Shown: positions 62,825 to 64,000 of the stretch, in pieces
Layout: each line of letters begins with the position of its first letter
Position numbering within the stretch: position 1 is the stretch's first letter
From: Sphingomonas sinipercae
Lineage (GTDB): Bacteria; Pseudomonadota; Alphaproteobacteria; Sphingomonadales; Sphingomonadaceae
Direction: 5' to 3'
Assembly (NCBI RefSeq): GCF_011302055.1
Contig: NZ_CP049871.1
Span: 1,942,501-2,006,500 of the forward strand
Length of the DNA: 64,000 nt
Position numbers and translations under genes: made by a program
The notes under the pieces: model-generated
What the model was told of the DNA's origin: nothing
What the model saw: only the letters and a program-made list of their open reading frames with translations
Database searches by the model: none

Positions 62825-64000
62825 CGACGCACTCCAAGCCGATGCGCGCGCGAGGCTAGCGCCCGGAAGACGCGCGGCCCAAGGTCGAGCCGGAGGGGTG
62901 CGAGCTTGTCGCCGCCGGTGTCCTTGCCGATCAGGTGGCTGACCGACGTTTGCCCCCGGCTTGAGCCGCCCCACCGGTAAAGCGCATTCAGCGCCACGAT
63001 CGGCACCAGCAGGCTTCGGCCCTCGATTTGCAGGGCCTCCAACTGGTCGAGCCTGACCGGCGTCGAGCTTCGGACTTCCAGCCGTTGGAACGGCGCGACC
63101 GTCGGGATCGACTCGCCCTGCCCGACCGGGTTGGCAAAGAAACTGGCGATGCGCTGATCCTGCCCGGCACTGGCGTTGAGCATCGTTGCTTCGACCAGGA
63201 CTTCGCGCGCCACGGCGGCGCCGCTGTTGACGATCACCAGGCTGAATTCGAGCGTCGCGACCGCCGCGTCGACGACCACCCGTTCGGGATGAAATTCCAG
63301 GTCGATCCACGGTCGCAAGCTCGATGCAACGACACCTCCCCTGGCTGCGGGAGGCGCCGGCGCAGCAGTCGGCGGCGGAGGCGGGGCGGGCGCCTTTGCG
63401 GGTGGTGAAGGCGGAACCTCGAGCGCGAACTGCTGGCCGCCGTTGCCCGCGTAGGCCGGGCGAGCGCGACGGCGGTACAGGAAGAAGGCGCCCGCCCCGG
63501 CAAGGGCAAGAGCCGCAACCAGCCAAGGGAGCATCGACATCAAGCCCGGCTCGCTATCGTCCGCAGGTGCGATGTTTGGAATGACTGGCTCGTTACCGGC
63601 CACCTCAGGCGTCGCAGGCAGCGTGACCGACCCCGCTCCACCGGGCGACGCAGGCAATTCGAAATCCTGCAGCGACGGCGCCCGCGCCGGGCCGCTGTGG
63701 GTCCGAGCAGGCGCCGCGTCGGGCCGGCTTGGACTTGGCGGGGCAGCTTGGGGTTGGACCGGTCTCGACGGTGAAGCGCGATCCGGCGCTGCACGCGGTG
63801 TAGGCGGTGAAGCAATAACCGTGGATGGTGTCGGCGCGGATTGCTCCGGCGCGGGACGAGTAACCCGCCCTTGCAGGTCGAAGTTGCGCAGGTCGCCGCC
63901 CTGCCTAATCGCCGGCCCAGCGCTGTTGGTGGGAACTTGTGCGGGCGGCGTGACGACATTTTGCGCACGCGCCCCCGTTCCCACCAACGGTAGTACGGCA
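62821..64000 (-). CDS. Secreted Pro-rich membrane protein, 5' end outside window
   Basis: At least 393 residues; the frame is open through the right edge, and residues before 63987 (VLPLVGTGARA-QN) look like the end of a signal peptide, so the true start lies beyond 64000. The first 110 or so mature residues are Pro/Ala-rich and disordered; then a membrane span (MLPWLVAALALAGAGAFFLYRRR), a further Pro-rich linker and a C-terminal globular domain (LEFHPERVVVDAAVATLEFS). I do not recognise the family; possibly an envelope-spanning structural protein. Confidence 0.7.
   Translation of the reverse strand, partial: AVLPLVGTGARAQNVVTPPAQVPTNSAGPAIRQGGDLRNFDLQGRVTRPAPEQSAPTPSTVIASPPTPRAAPDRASPSRPVQPQAAPPSPSRPDAAPARTHSGPARAPSLQDFELPASPGGAGSVTLPATPEVAGNEPVIPNIAPADDSEPGLMSMLPWLVAALALAGAGAFFLYRRRARPAYAGNGGQQFALEVPPSPPAKAPAPPPPPTAAPAPPAARGGVVASSLRPWIDLEFHPERVVVDAAVATLEFSLVIVNSGAAVAREVLVEATMLNASAGQDQRIASFFANPVGQGESIPTVAPFQRLEVRSSTPVRLDQLEALQIEGRSLLVPIVALNALYRWGGSSRGQTSVSHLIGKDTGGDKLAPLRLDLGPRVFRALASRAHRLGVRR

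Overview
The window is one contiguous, gene-dense stretch of a high-GC alphaproteobacterial chromosome. The organism is most likely a member of the Sphingomonadales. This rests on family-level resemblance of many proteins to sphingomonad homologues as I remember them, strong GC bias at third codon positions, frequent GTG/TTG starts, and the gene set. No prophage, insertion sequence or CRISPR array was seen; this reads as core chromosome with a few lineage-specific small genes.

Layout. 1-1.5 kb: a GldG/DUF4350-like protein with a small membrane protein, then a lipoprotein. 1.5-4.6 kb: purL, bfd and bfr, with a Fur-box-like palindrome between bfd and bfr. 4.6-11.3 kb: a DUF418 membrane protein, an Hpt protein, the conserved yfgM-like/bamB/der block, panB, and a frameshifted membrane-protein gene. 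11.4-17.7 kb: a hybrid histidine kinase, queE-queD, an L,D-transpeptidase, a tandem HD-GYP protein and guaA. 17.8-20.0 kb: an outer-membrane barrel, a PilZ protein and a Tyr/Gly/Asn-rich secreted protein. 20.1-25.3 kb: rplQ, a GreA-like factor, trmL, two minor genes, then rpoA, rpsK and rpsM; rplQ is unusually separated from rpoA. 25.5-32.8 kb: ribF, a phosphodiesterase, ileS-lspA, a DUF3035 lipoprotein and a CtrA-like DNA-binding protein without a receiver. 32.8-44 kb: a sulfurtransferase, queF, an OPT transporter, a Do-family protease with hflC-hflK, an Mrp ATPase, a CoA-binding protein, pmbA and ubiA. 44.0-44.35 kb: a small orphan gene bracketed by imperfect repeats. 44.4-54.1 kb: rsmE, gshA-pip, a penicillin-acylase-family enzyme, a TupA-like ATP-grasp protein and the ligD/ku end-joining pair. 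54.1-58.7 kb: trpD-trpC/F-trpB-trpA preceded by a candidate tryptophan leader peptide and attenuator. 58.8-64 kb: tRNA-Gly(TCC), a flavodoxin-like reductase, tRNA-Tyr(GTA), a LuxR-HTH membrane protein and its small neighbours, rlmB, an AlkA-like glycosylase and a gene running off the right edge.

How genes work together. bfd and bfr store and release iron. queE, queD and queF are queuosine-precursor enzymes. The yfgM-like, bamB and der genes form the usual envelope/ribosome-assembly neighbourhood. HtrA and HflKC serve envelope proteolysis. Ku and LigD form a two-gene end-joining system. The trp genes make tryptophan from anthranilate.

The most unusual signals are the trp leader with a TrpC-TrpF fusion, the split of rplQ from rpoA with a strong terminator right after rpoA, the receiver-less CtrA-like regulator, the repeat-flanked orphan gene, and the strikingly uniform 4-base stop-codon overlaps at convergent gene pairs. 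All functional calls come from reading the sequence; no database search was run.
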